Assembly: GCA_037974665.1 (NCBI GenBank)
Contig: CM075783.1
Span: 44,601,318-44,665,317 of the forward strand
Origin: Ehretia macrophylla
Lineage: Eukaryota > Streptophyta > Magnoliopsida > Boraginales > Ehretiaceae
Direction of reading: 5' to 3'
DNA: 64,000 nt
The notes beneath the pieces were generated by a model. That model did not search any database, was not told the DNA's origin, and worked only from the letters and a program-made list of their open reading frames with translations. The translations under genes and the position numbers were made by a program. This document shows, one piece after another, positions 1 through 11,796 of this stretch; the stretch's first letter is position 1, and every line of letters begins with the position of its first letter.

Positions 1-1852
1 AAGTTATTCTTTATACCTACAATACCTATTTATAAATCACTTACAAATACTACATTCTATCAATGTAGGATATTATATATATTAAAGCGTGTTGCTGCAC
101 TCGTGAATTTGTAGCATTGGGGTAGAGAGGAGACCGAACAATCTCATTATTTTGTCTAAGCATTCATAGCCAAGTCAACATCTAATGCTTTGGCATGCTT
201 TCAGTTTCATATTACTTCACGAGCTCTGGTGTAACATTCCATCCTACATTGAGACACGGGACTTGGGCGTAACATCTAGAAAGCACATTTATTTTGATAC
301 CATCCATTTAATAGATGAATAATGAAATCTACATTTATCGTGCACAAAGAATTATAAAATTTTGCAGATTGTGCATTACATGATTAAAGATTTTTCCTTA
401 TAACAATGTCACTCGACAAAAAGGTTGGCTCACTCTATCAAACATGGTGGAATTTAAGTAACAAAATTTATCCTTTACACATTCTTCAATGTAAAACCTG
501 TGGTTAACGTTTAATTTACATGAAGATATAATTAACAAAAAATTTAAGAAAAAACAGATAATGTTTAATTTACATGAAGACATAACTAAAAATAAAATAA
601 GGTGGGGTTATTTTTACAAATGTGACATAAATGGGAGAAAGTATTAATTTGACTGAACTGTTGACTATAAGTTGTAATAAATACTTAAGGATGGCTTAGC
701 TATATAGAGGCTGGTTATCAGCTGTAAAATATGGATGTGGATTCTTCGTAATAGTGGAGATTAAATAACTACGTCATAATACTTGTTCATACATAAACTT
801 TTCTGGTATAGAATGAGAGCCACTTCAAATAAGTTCATTACTCTAGTCTAGGATACGATTAATCCAACATGGACTACATGAGCCCCTAGTAGTTTACCGC
901 ATAAATTAATCCCTGCATAATTCCAAGAGTTCTTGTTATACATTCATTTCGAACCTCAACCCTCTTTTCTAGATCCATTGACATTGAATTGATTCAAGCG
1001 TATTGTCTCCAAGCTCAGTAATCAGTTTTGCACAAGAGGAATTCCCCAGTCGACATGCCACAGCGTTCGCCCAAGGAATGATAGTCCAATTCCTCGATTT
1101 GAATCTTCTTATAACATTATAACTATAAAGATGATAAAAACTAGTGAAGTGATGATTAAATTATGATAAAATTAACTGGACCATTCAGTGTCCATATCAA
1201 ATACCTACCTTATCACTTTAGCACCATTACTTTCTCTTCCAACATTATAACGTTATAAGGGGTTCCTAATCCTCCATCCCTTCCCGCCTACACTCAACCT
1301 CCTCTCTGTCTGCATTTATCAGTTGAGGGACTTCTTCTTCCTCCATCTACTTTTGTTGTCAAGGCCAGACAGCATCCAGGATCAAGGCCAAAAAATGCAC
1401 AATTAATGTTGAAAAATGGACATGAATAGCACCCATGAAAACTTTACAAGTGGAAAATAGCTTCTCAAAATTCAGTTGAACACTACTTCCTATCTTACAT
1501 AGACACTCAATATTTTACAAAAAAGAATCAGCAAAATTTTTACATAAAGAATGAGGAAAAGAATGAACATCCACCTTGGAATACACAGTTTGTCGAAAAA
1601 AAAAACCCTTGCCTTCTTCACATACAGCTTGAGGAGTGCAGAAAACCAACTGGTCCCTTCACTATCTAGAGAAGCCGAATATTGCTCCCATAACACACCG
1701 AGCGTTAGTTACTTCCTTTGTTCACCAGCTTTTACCAGAAGGCAGAAAAGATGGTTGCTCAGTTCTCGCTACCTTTAGTTTCCTGGTTTGCTGCAGTGCG
1801 GATAGTTTCCTCTCTGGTTTCTTATATGCTGATAGTTTCCTCTTTGGTTAAC
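1..1852. other. Intergenic DNA, downstream of the carboxylesterase
   Basis: AT-rich sequence with no reading frame that resembles a protein. The right end is expected to hold the 3' untranslated region of the minus-strand carboxylesterase. Frames of 60-80 codons occur here by chance only. Confidence 0.6.
1801..1848. repeat. Short tandem duplication, ~30-bp unit
   Basis: The string GATAGTTTCCTCT occurs at 1801 and again about 30 bases later, each followed by a similar TGGTT tail. It lies just past the carboxylesterase stop codon, in its presumed 3' UTR. Confidence 0.6.
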
Positions 1853-3832
1853 TTAATAAGAAAATTCATGGCCTCTGAGTGATATGTATTTCTTGACCCA
1901 TATAGCAATGTCCTCTGAGCAAGCCTGAGCTTGTGGTGTCTTAAGCAGGACATCAAGCGTAGCAAACTCATGTACAGCGTCCTTGTAATCAAGAATTGGG
2001 GCATCCACGTTGACCTTCCGAAGCTCCTCTGAGTATGCGATGGCTCGATCGCGCATCCAGTCATGTTCTGCAATAACTGTGAGTGTTGGAGGCATGTTCT
2101 TTAAAGGCGTATTTCTCTCAAGGAAGAGTGGATTAGCAGATGGATGGTCCAGATTGAATTCATCTTCCGGAAGGAAAAGTTTCCATGCCAGCGTGGACAT
2201 TGCCTTATCATAGAGGTAAGAATTTGCCAGCTTAATCTCAGAACGCGTGGGAGTGCTTCCGATGAAGAAAGGGTACATTAGGACTTGTGCCACCACTCTT
2301 ACTGGGTCTAAAAGCTTCCCGGCCTCAACAGCATGTTGTGCAACATAATTTGCTATGTTGGCACCAGAGCTGACTCCAAGGAGAACACACCTAATAGATG
2401 ATCGCATTCAAGTAAGTGACATATTCAGCATACACATAATAAAATGAAAAGAGAAAGGAAGACTGCCACACCGACCAAAGCTTATGTCAAACTACACAGT
2501 CAATCAAGATCTCATAAATAGGAACAAGATAAAAAGGAAGAATCTGCGAAATGCTTTTATTTTATTGGAGACAATCATCATTCAACGATCTGCCTCCTCT
2601 TCACGTGCAGCATGTGCATATGGCCTAGTTGCATTTTCGTATACATCTAGTCTCAAATCCACTATATAGCAAACCCGAAGATCAACATAATTCAACCATA
2701 TACCACGTCTTGATTCAGTAAAATTAAAAAAGTCCAAAATTTGCACCTCTGACAACTAAATAAGACAACAAAAAATGGGATGGTATTTTTATGCAACTAC
2801 AGAGCATACAATTGGGAAGCAAAAGTTTCCTATGACTTTCATATTGGTGACTGCTTGTAATTTCAAGGTTTTAAGATGCGAGTAGAGACCGAACCCAAAT
2901 TCAAAAATCATTCACGAGACTACAAATTCATGATCATTCAACAAAACACATCATATACAACTTCAATTTCAAGCATAGATATAACTACATCTAGCAGAAA
3001 AAAGTAGATAATGCATTTAGGATCGGATCAATACAGGCACAAAAACATTGTTTGCTTTCGACCAAATTCAAAGCTTTTAACAGGGTAATTAAATTCCTAT
3101 ATAACTAAAGCTTAAGAATTAGAAATTATACCTAGAAGGGTCAGCATGAGCAGCCAACCACGGCTCAGACATCGCGGCCCCAAAACCATCAACAATCTGC
3201 CTCCTCTTCCCCTCCCCGTCACCGAACCACCTATCCCCAAACGACCTACTACACTCTGCTAAATTCGCCTGTTTCGCCAACCAATTCAACACCTTCACCC
3301 CGTCCTCAAAAGCAGCCGGGTACCTACTCTCGGGCGCCAACCTATACCCAACCGCCACCACCACCGCATCGCACAACCTCGCCATTTTCCTACAAAACAC
3401 ATCATTCGCCACCGTGTCGTTCCCCCCACTCACCCACCCCCCACCATGAAACTGCAAAATCACCGGCAATTTCCTACAATTCCTCCCATTCTTATCCGGC
3501 AAATACCCTCCATAAACCCCATTCTTCTCCTCCAACTTCCCATCCGAAACCCTAACCCTAACCGAATTAGGCGAAACCACGGCCGTTTCAGGGAGGAAAA
3601 TCCGTATCGAGAGGGAGGTCAAGGGGTCAATATGAAGGTCTTTGGTGGCGACGCCGTCATCCGAAAACCTAGGGTTTGCAGCAGCAATATTTTCATCAGG
3701 TCTCGAAACGACACCGTACGAAGAGTTAATCCAATTAGCGTTTGAATTAAGGGTTTCAGCTAGGGTTTGTAATTTGCGTTTTAGGTAAAATTTGAAGAGG
3801 ACGCTGTATAGCTTCACCGTTACACTAGGCAT
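1853..3832 (-). CDS. Carboxylesterase, CXE11/CXE16 type (alpha/beta hydrolase)
   Basis: Two exons on the minus strand, 3132-3832 and 1853-2390, joined in phase 2 inside an Arg codon (donor GT at 3130-3131, acceptor AG at 2391-2392), give 412 residues. This is a plant GID1/HSL-like carboxylesterase (class I CXE) expected to hydrolyse small ester substrates in the cytosol; the natural substrate is unknown. The oxyanion-hole motif HGGGW is at residues 129-133, the nucleophile Ser in GVSSG at about 241, and the acid and base of the triad are probably Asp344 (EHDWMRD) and His374 (DAVHEFA). The start MPSVTVKLYS and the end YISLRGHEFSY match Arabidopsis CXE11/CXE16 as I remember them. Compared with CXE11 (about 460 residues) the linker after residue 85 is shorter. 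An in-frame upstream ATG lies in TG/TA repeats and is not credible. Confidence 0.94.
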
Positions 3833-3837
3833 TTTCC

Positions 3838-3931
3838 AAATATATGCACATATACATACATATATATGTATATATATAATGTGTGTGTATGCATATATGT
3901 ATATAAATATAATGCGTGTGTGTGTGTGTGT
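3838..3931. repeat. TA/TG microsatellite in the carboxylesterase 5' leader
   Basis: An alternating ATATATGTATATA run passes into (TG)n at about 3913-3931, immediately upstream of the carboxylesterase start codon. It probably lies in the 5' UTR or core promoter. It also creates a spurious N-terminal extension rich in Tyr and Ile. Confidence 0.8.
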
Positions 3932-3932
3932 G

Positions 3933-4571
3933 GGGAAATTAGGGGTTTTGGAAATGTTCAATTCAAAGGTGATGAGAAGCTTCTCTTTTAACGTTTGAAT
4001 TCAACGGTTGGCGAGTGTTTACATATATATATATTTGTATGTATAATATATAGATACACGTGTTGCTGCTGACCTGGATGAGGTGCGTGCCACGTAATGG
4101 TTACTTCTGTGTCGAATTATTAGGTCAGTCAATCAGATCGTTAGATCATATTATCTGAATTTAAAATTTATTTTTATCCGATTATCAAATCATCGAGATT
4201 AATAAATTATATTCTCTATAAATTATATAAAAAAAAATTTATTTAAAATTTAAAGATTTTAAACTCGAATGAATTGACATTGAACTAAATACATAACGGA
4301 GAGAGAAGGGTGTCGAAAGGTATGGTAGGGTGCGTTGTGGAGGATAGTTGCCGAGTACAATATTTGACGGCTGTCGGATTTTGATAAATGGACGCGGTTG
4401 AACGTCGGATGTATGTCAGGTGTGAGCTATGGTGTGCGGTAACGAGGTTGACAAAATTTCAAATGGCTTAGTTGGACTTGTCTGAATTTGTGTGGCTTCT
4501 CATCAGCTCAATAGATTTGAAAAAAAGGCATTAAATCCCGACAAAAAATAAAATAAAGGCATGATAAAGTT
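3933..4571. other. Intergenic, carboxylesterase promoter side
   Basis: No gene seen. AT-rich DNA between the carboxylesterase start and the copia target site. The promoter of the minus-strand gene should lie in the left part. Confidence 0.5.
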
Positions 4572-4576
4572 GTCAT

Positions 4577-4942
4577 TGTTGTAAAAGTATGGATATTTGT
4601 TGACAATATAGTATCAAAAGAAATACCTTATATTAGCTGATTAGTATCTGATATTCGAGCGAGAAACTCAAGTTGGTTTTGAGTCAGCCACTGAAGAAGA
4701 CAACTCAATTTGGAATTGAGTTTACTAATGCTTTGCAAGGTGTTAAAGATTAGTATTATTTTATTTAAATGTGCAATGATGATATTATTTTGTAATGGTG
4801 TTGTTTGTAGTATAAATAGTTTGATAAGCAGAGATAGAAAGATTTGAATGAGAAAAGCAAGCATATAATATATTCTCTCAGTTTAAGTTGTTTACGTTAT
4901 TATTATATGTTATAACATACGTTATTATTATACTTTATAACA
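4577..4942 (+). repeat. Left (5') LTR of the copia element
   Basis: 366 bp, matching 10128-10493 over its whole length. The 5-bp duplication GTCAT precedes it. It contains the TATA-like string GTATAAATAG at about 4810, the likely promoter of the element. The sequence just inside the LTR is where the primer-binding site should lie; I could not match it to a named tRNA. Confidence 0.95.
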
Positions 4943-5059
4943 CGTTATCAGCACGAGTCTCTGCCTGAGCCTTTGCCATAATCAGAGAAGTGCACCGATA
5001 GGTATAAATAATTCTCTTATTATTTCAATAATATTTTAAGTTAAACTTTACATATTGAA

Positions 5060-6130
5060 ATGGATTATATTGCCAAAAGAGAATTTACTATTCTTGACAT
5101 CTCGGGAAAAAATTATCTGTCTTGGGTATTTGATGTTGAAATGCATCTTGAAGCAAAAAATCTTGGGGATACTATCAAAGAATAAAATACAGCATCCTCG
5201 GAGGATTGCGTTAAAACAATAATTTTTTTCCGCCATCATATCCATGAAGGATTAAAAACTGAATATCTGACGGTTAAAGATCCCCTTACATTATGGAAAA
5301 ATTTGAAGGAGAGGTATGATCACCAAAAGTCTGTTAATCTCCCAAATGCTCGTTACGATTGGTTACACTTGAGATTGCAAGACTTCAAATCTGTTGGTGA
5401 GTACAATTCCAAAATATATGAGATTACATCTCTAATGAAAGCATGTGGAGAAACTATCACTGACAATGATATGTTAGAGAAGACATTTTCTACGTTTCAT
5501 GCCTCGAATATGCTCCTGCAGCAGCAATATCGGGAACGTAAATTCACAAAATATAATGATTTGATATCATGTCTTCTTGTTGCTTAACAAAATAACGAGC
5601 TTTTGTTGAAAAATCATCAGTTACGTCCAACTGGCACGACACCATTTCCGGAAGCAAATAAAGATGTATTCCCAGAAGTGAATGCAACATTTAACGATGA
5701 ATATGGTAATCGACGTGGCCGTGGTTGTGGCCGCGAACGCGGACGTGGACGTGGTCGTTGGTATGGCCGAAGTAATACATGGGTTCGGGGTGATTCAAGT
5801 AATACCAAGGAAGACAAATCTCACCACCATAAGTGGAATAATGAGAAAAAATATGACAAAGAAAAAACCACCCGAAACAAGTCATACCATGATAATGATA
5901 TCTGTTATAGATGTGGAGGAACTGGTCATTGGTCACGTATCTGTCGTGCACAAAAACATTTGGTTGAACTTTACAAAGCCTCGAAAGGAAAAGGCAAAGT
6001 AGCAGAAACAAACCATGTTAACTATGATGGACCAGAAATTACTACACATTTAGATGTTAGTGATTTCTTCGAAAATCCGGATGGAAATATAGAACATTTG
6101 ATCGGAGATGGAAATGTCAAAACTAATTAA
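5060..6130 (+). mobile_element. gag region of the copia element
   Basis: The region encodes the copia-type gag (UBN2-like) start and, near its end, an Arg/Gly-rich segment followed by a CCHC zinc knuckle (CYRCGGTGHWSRIC). This is the capsid/nucleocapsid part. It is degraded, in keeping with the rest of the element. Confidence 0.85.
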
Positions 6131-6337
6131 AAGTACTAGTAGCTATATTTTGAAGGTTAAGTCTTTAATTATGTTGTTGTTTTAAGGTTAAGTTGATTTC
6201 CTTTGTATTGTCGTTTGTTTTTTCCAGTTGATTTACTCCTTATGTAAACATATATATTATCTTTTTTTAATGTTTGTTTGAATAAATTTACAAGTTATTA
6301 AAGAAGTGATGTTTTTATTATATCACTAGATTTCAGG

Positions 6338-9300
6338 ATGAAGAGTGAAGATATATGTTTGGCAGATAGTGCAACAACACATACTATACTACGTGATAAA
6401 ACATATTTTGATAATTTATTAGTTACCTCAGCTAATGTATTTACCATTTCTGGTTCTACCAGTCTAATAGAAGGCTCTGGAAGAGCCCATCTCATATTGC
6501 CTTGTGGTACAAAATTTGATATTATTAATGCACTATATTCAAGCAAATCCAGAAGAAACTTGCTAAGTTTTAAAGATATTCGCCGAAATGGATATCATAT
6601 TGAAACTATTAATGAAGGTAATAAAGAATATCTTTGTATTACTTCTTTCAAGTCATGCCAGAAGCGTGTACTAGAAAAACTTCCGGCTCTTTCTTCCGGA
6701 TTGTACCAAACAACTATACAAGCAATTGAATCACATGCAGTGCAAAGACAAATATATAATGATCCAAATATTTTCATGCGTTGGCATGATCGACTTGGTC
6801 ATCCAGGTGCGACAATGATGCGTCAAATAATTGAGAATTCACTTGGTCATCCTTTAAAGAACCAGAAGATTCTTTTACCAAGTAATTACCCATGTGTTGC
6901 ATGTTCTCAAGGTAAATTAATTTTGAGACCTTCTCCAACCAAAGTTGTTTTTGAAGCTCCACAATTCTTGAATCGAATTCAAGGAGATATTTGTGAACCT
7001 ATTCATCCATCATGTGGACCATTTTATTATTTCATGATTTTAATAGATGCATCGTCCAGATGGTCACATGTTTGTCTACTTTCTTCTAGAAATCATGCAT
7101 TTGCTAGACTTCTCGCTTTGATAATCAGATTAAGGGCACAATTTTCTGACTATCCCATTAAAACAATTCGACTTGATAATGCCGGTGAGTTTTCTTCTAA
7201 AGCATTTGATGATTATTGCATGTCTGTTGGAATTAGAGTTGAACATCCTATAGCTTATGTGCATACACAAAATGGTTTAGCTGAATCATTCATTAAACGA
7301 CTTCAATTAATTGCCAAGCCTTTACTTATGAAAACGAAACTCCCTACGTCAGCTTGGGGTCATGCTATTTTACATGCTGGTGCATTGATTCGTGTAAGAC
7401 CAACAACTTATCATGAATACTCTCCATTGCAACTTGTATATGATTGTCCACCAAATATTTCTCATTTACGTGTTTTTGGATGTGTGGTACAAGTCCCTAT
7501 TACACCAACACAACGTAGTAAAATGGGTCCACAAAGAAGACTTGGAATTTATGTTGGATTTGATTCTCCATCTATTATTCGATATGTTGAACCCCTGATG
7601 GGTGATATTTTTAGAGCATGCTTTGCGGATTGTCATTTTGATGAGACTCTCTTCCCGTTGTTAGGGGGAGACAAATCGCAACCAGAAGTACATCGTGACA
7701 TATCTTGGATTACATCATCACTGTCGCATTTAGACCCAAGAACTAAACAATGTGAACTTGAAGTTCAAAGGATCATTCATTTGCAGAATATTGCAAATAA
7801 TCTACCAGATGCATTTGTAGACACAAAGAATATTGTGAAATCACATATACCTGCTATTAATGTGCCGGCACGAATTGATGTCCCAGTAGGACATGTCCCA
7901 GTAGGACATATTGTTAATATAGCAGCAAATGCATCCAAGGCACGCCAGAAGCGTGGTAGACCTGTCGGTGCGAAAGATCTTGTACCTCGAAAAAGGAAGT
8001 CACATGGGAATGATACAAGAAGAATGAATCCGGAAGATTCTATACCATCAAGAAGCACGACAGAAGTGGTAGAACCAACTAATGTTGGTGAATTCATAAT
8101 CCCAGAAGAGATCAAAATCCCTGAAGAGATTAAAGATAAATTTGTTCCTGAAGAAACTGAGGTACCTGAAAATGAAGAAATTTCTATAAATTATGTTACT
8201 ACCGGGAAAATGTGGAATCGAAAAGAAACTATCCTGAATGATAGTTTTGCTTTCACAGTAGCACTTGAAATAAGTGATGAGGATCCTGAACCACAAAATG
8301 TGGAAGAATGTCGACAAAGAAGTGATTGGCCAAAGTGGGAAGAAGCTATACGAGTAGAGCTAAGCTCGTTAGAAAAGCGAAAGGTATTCGGACCTATAGT
8401 ACTAACTCCTACTGATACAAAACCTGTTGGGTACAAATGGGTATTTGTGCGCAAGCGAAATGCAATGAATGAAATTGTGAGATATAAAGCTCGCCTTGTA
8501 GCTCAAGATTTCTCACAAAGACCTGGCATTGATTATGAGGAAACATATTCGCCAGTAATGGATGCAATTACATTTCGATTTCTAATTAGTCTCGCTGCTC
8601 AGGCTAATTTAGAAATGCGCTTAATGGATGTTGTTACAGCATATTTATATGGATCACTTGACAGTGACATATATATGAAGATCCCTGAAGGATATCATTT
8701 GCCAAAAACAAATGCAATGAAACCCCGTCATATGTATTCACTTAAATTACAACGGTCTTTATATGGATTGAAACAATCTGGCCGTATGTGGTACAATCAT
8801 TTAAGTGATTACTTATCAAGAGAAGGATATATCAACAATCCCATTTGTCCGTGTATTTTCATTAAAAAATCAACAACTGATTTTGCAATTGTTGCAGTAT
8901 ATGTCGATGATCTTAATCTTGTTGGAACTCCTGAAGAGCTCAACAAAACTGCTGAATACTTGAAGAATTTGAAATGAAAGATCTAGGACAAACAAAATTC
9001 TGTCTTGGTCTTCAAATTGAGCATTTCCCAGAAGGAATTTTTCTCCATCAATCGGCTTATACAGAGAAAATTCTAAAGCGATTTTATATGGATAAAGCTC
9101 ATCCACAAACGACCCCGATGGTCATTAGGTCACTTGATGTGGAAAAAGACCTTTATCGCCCTCAAGATGTTGGAGAAAAATTACTAGGTCCAGAAGTACC
9201 ATATCTTAGTGCAATTGGCGCACTAATGTACATTGCTAATAACACAAGGCCAGATATTGCTTTTTCTGTTAATTTATTAGCCAGGTATAGTGCGGTTCCA

Positions 9301-9900
9301 ACTCAAAGGCATTGGAATGGAATTAAACACATATTTCGCTATTTGCGTGGAACATCATATATGGGTTTATTCTATTCAAGACAATCAAGATCTTCATTAA
9401 TCGGTCATGCTGATGCTGGTTATCTATCTGACCCTCATAAGGCAAGATCACAAACTGGATACGTCTTTCATTTTGGTGACACTGCTATATCATGGCGATC
9501 CATGAAACAAACTATGACTGCTACATCTTCAAACCATGCTGAGATTTTAGCAATTCATGAGACTAGCCGAGAATGTGTTTGGTTGAGATCTGTCATCAAA
9601 CATATTCAAGAGTCATGTGGATTAACCTCCAACAATGACAGTCCAACCATACTATACAAAGATAACACAGCATGTATCACACAACTCAAAGGTGGTTACA
9701 TCAAAGGTGATAGAACGAAACATATATCACCAAAATTCTTCTACACACATGAGCTACAAACAAACGGAATTGTTGATATTCAACAAGTACGTTCAAGTGA
9801 AAATCCAGCAGATTTGTTCACTAAAGCATTACCACCATCAATTTTTAAATCACATGTTCAAAGATGTGGAATGCGTCGCCTGAAAGATTTATCATCATGA
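6338..9900 (+). mobile_element. pol region of the copia element
   Basis: Domains in order: aspartic protease (motif ADSATTHTIL), integrase zinc-binding segment (WHDRLGHPG with CVACSQGK) and integrase core, reverse transcriptase (YVDDLN) and RNase H ending before position 9900. The stretch is long and readable but not whole. Integrase before reverse transcriptase identifies copia rather than gypsy. Confidence 0.92.
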
Positions 9901-10127
9901 CTCATGTCACCATGAGGGGGAGAAGTTATTTCTGCGTGCACTGTACTCTTTTTCCTTCACCAAGTTTTTTTTTATCCCACTGGGTTTTTCTATGGTAAGG
10001 TTTTAACGAGGCAAGTCAAATAAGAATAATGTATTATTTTCCCTTCGTCAAGTTTTTATCTCATTGGGTTTTCTTGACAAAGTTTTTAATGAGGCATATT
10101 CTTAAGCAATAAATATCCAAGGGGGAG

Positions 10128-10493
10128 TGTTGTGAAAGTATGGATATTTGTTGATAACGTTGTGTCAGAAGAAATACATTATATCAGCTGACTAGTATTT
10201 GATATTCAAGCGAGAAACTCAAGTTGGTTTTGAGTCAGCCACTGAAGAATACAACTCAATTTGAAATTGACTTTACTAATGCTTTGCAAGGTGGTAAAGA
10301 TTAGTATTATTTTATTTAAAGATGTAATGATGATATTCTTTTGTAATGGTGTTGTTTGTAGTATAAATAGTTTGATAAGCAGAGATAGAAATGTGTGAAT
10401 GAGAAAAGCAAGCATATAATATATTCTCTCAGTTTAAGTTGTTTACGTTATTATTATATGTTATAACATACGTTATTATTATACTTTATAACA
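10128..10493 (+). repeat. Right (3') LTR of the copia element
   Basis: 366 bp, the mate of 4577-4942, preceded by a purine tract (about 10117-10127) and followed by GTCAT at 10494-10498, which repeats the bases before the left LTR. Confidence 0.95.
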
Positions 10494-10498
10494 GTCAT

Positions 10499-11796
10499 CC
10501 CATAATCTCGACACCACAAATTCGAGTTATGAGAATAGTTTTTTTGTGAAAATATAAGATAAAAAGGTGTAAAAAAATCAAAGTGAATTTAACCCTTCTC
10601 CACTTCACACATAACTGAAGTTGCGTATACTGGGTTGCCCTTTTCTACTAACGAATTAAAAATATCTTAGGTTCCAATGGTGAAATTGTCAGTCATATAA
10701 CTTGGAGGTTATCAATTCGGGTAGTGAAAATAATACTTTGTAAAATATAAGGTAAGATGATGTACAATAGATTGAAGTGAATCTAACTTTCTTCTAAATT
10801 CTGCGCAAAACAAGAATTTCATATACTGAGCTATCCTTCTTTAAAAAAAGTTATCTCTTTGATGGAGCGTCATCAACAGGACTTGATGAGGCAATAGATT
10901 TCAAAAACTTGATGGTCCCATGATAGGAATCTGGAAATCTACTCAACTTCATGAAAGAATGGTTAGAGAAAGACTCTTATCGACAGTGATACTCACCCGC
11001 ACACTCAGTGAAAATAGGCCCTGGATTGAGTGCTACCATCCGACATTGTCAAATAAGAGCAATTTCCACCGTCATGAGAAGGACTCCTCATCTAAAATAG
11101 GCGGTGGCGTATGCTCAATTCCCATTCAGATGCTTCTTGAAAGATAGCTAGTATGTAGCTGGTGGCATCAAATGTTATCCCAGATCAGTCTTATCGTTCA
11201 TGCCTTGTGCCATTAACTGTATTTTAACATTAATCTTGACGCAACAGTCAAACTGTTGTCGTGTGATCAAGAGATTGATTATTGACTCGTATCATAGAAA
11301 CAGCCTCTTGTGAATATAAAACAAGACTGCGAGACTACATAAAATAAAATCTAAAATGAATCCGACCCTTCTATGAGCCCGCACATAGAGAGAAGCTACA
11401 TGCTCCGGAGGACCCTAACATTAGACAAACAGGTATAAAAACAATAAAGGACCATCAACTCCAAAGGGTAAGGTAAAAATATAAGATTTACAAATAGCAA
11501 GTGCATACTTTAGATTTGGAATTTAATTTCCAGCCCATACCATCTCCAATTGCCTATTTCAAAGTACATTAATACAACAAATGAATCAATGACGATCCAT
11601 AAACACTACCACCTTCTAAGCTATGCAACAGAAAGTACTGAGGAGCAGCATCTTAGAAAAGAAAGAAAATTGAGGTCGAAAACATGAGAACCCTCCCTTG
11701 TCATCTTCCCCGAAAGGAGATTGCGGAAAATGTAAAACGGAAGAAAGTGAAAAGATAAAAGAAATAAAATCCCCTCTCCTCTCTCTCTCTCTCACA
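10499..11796. other. Intergenic, 3' side of the PP2A B' gene
   Basis: No recognisable gene. Reading frames around 10870-11150 looked faintly coding but match no family I know and are interrupted by stops. The part from about 11500 to 11796 is probably the 3' UTR of the minus-strand PP2A gene; a (CT)n run lies at about 11776-11792. Confidence 0.5.

Larger units (their letters stand above)
4577..10493 (+). mobile_element. Ty1/copia LTR retrotransposon, degraded copy
   Basis: A full-length element with two 366-bp LTRs that begin TGTTGT and end ATAACA, flanked by the 5-bp target duplication GTCAT (4572-4576 and 10494-10498). The order gag, protease, integrase, reverse transcriptase, RNase H is that of copia (Pseudoviridae kin). 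A purine-rich tract lies directly before the right LTR. The coding region is broken, with about three or four breaks, so this is a fossil. My hand count gives about 23 differences between the two LTRs (about 6 percent), which with usual plant rates means an insertion a few million years ago. The family within copia was not assigned. Confidence 0.95.

Noticed and set aside
3550-3566. Telomere-like CCCTAACCCTAACC
   Set aside because: Only about two and a half units, inside a coding exon where it encodes Arg-Val repeats; not an interstitial telomere.
10860-11150. Possible coding remnant downstream of the copia element
   Set aside because: A short frame with moderate complexity, but stops interrupt every longer reading and I recognise no family.
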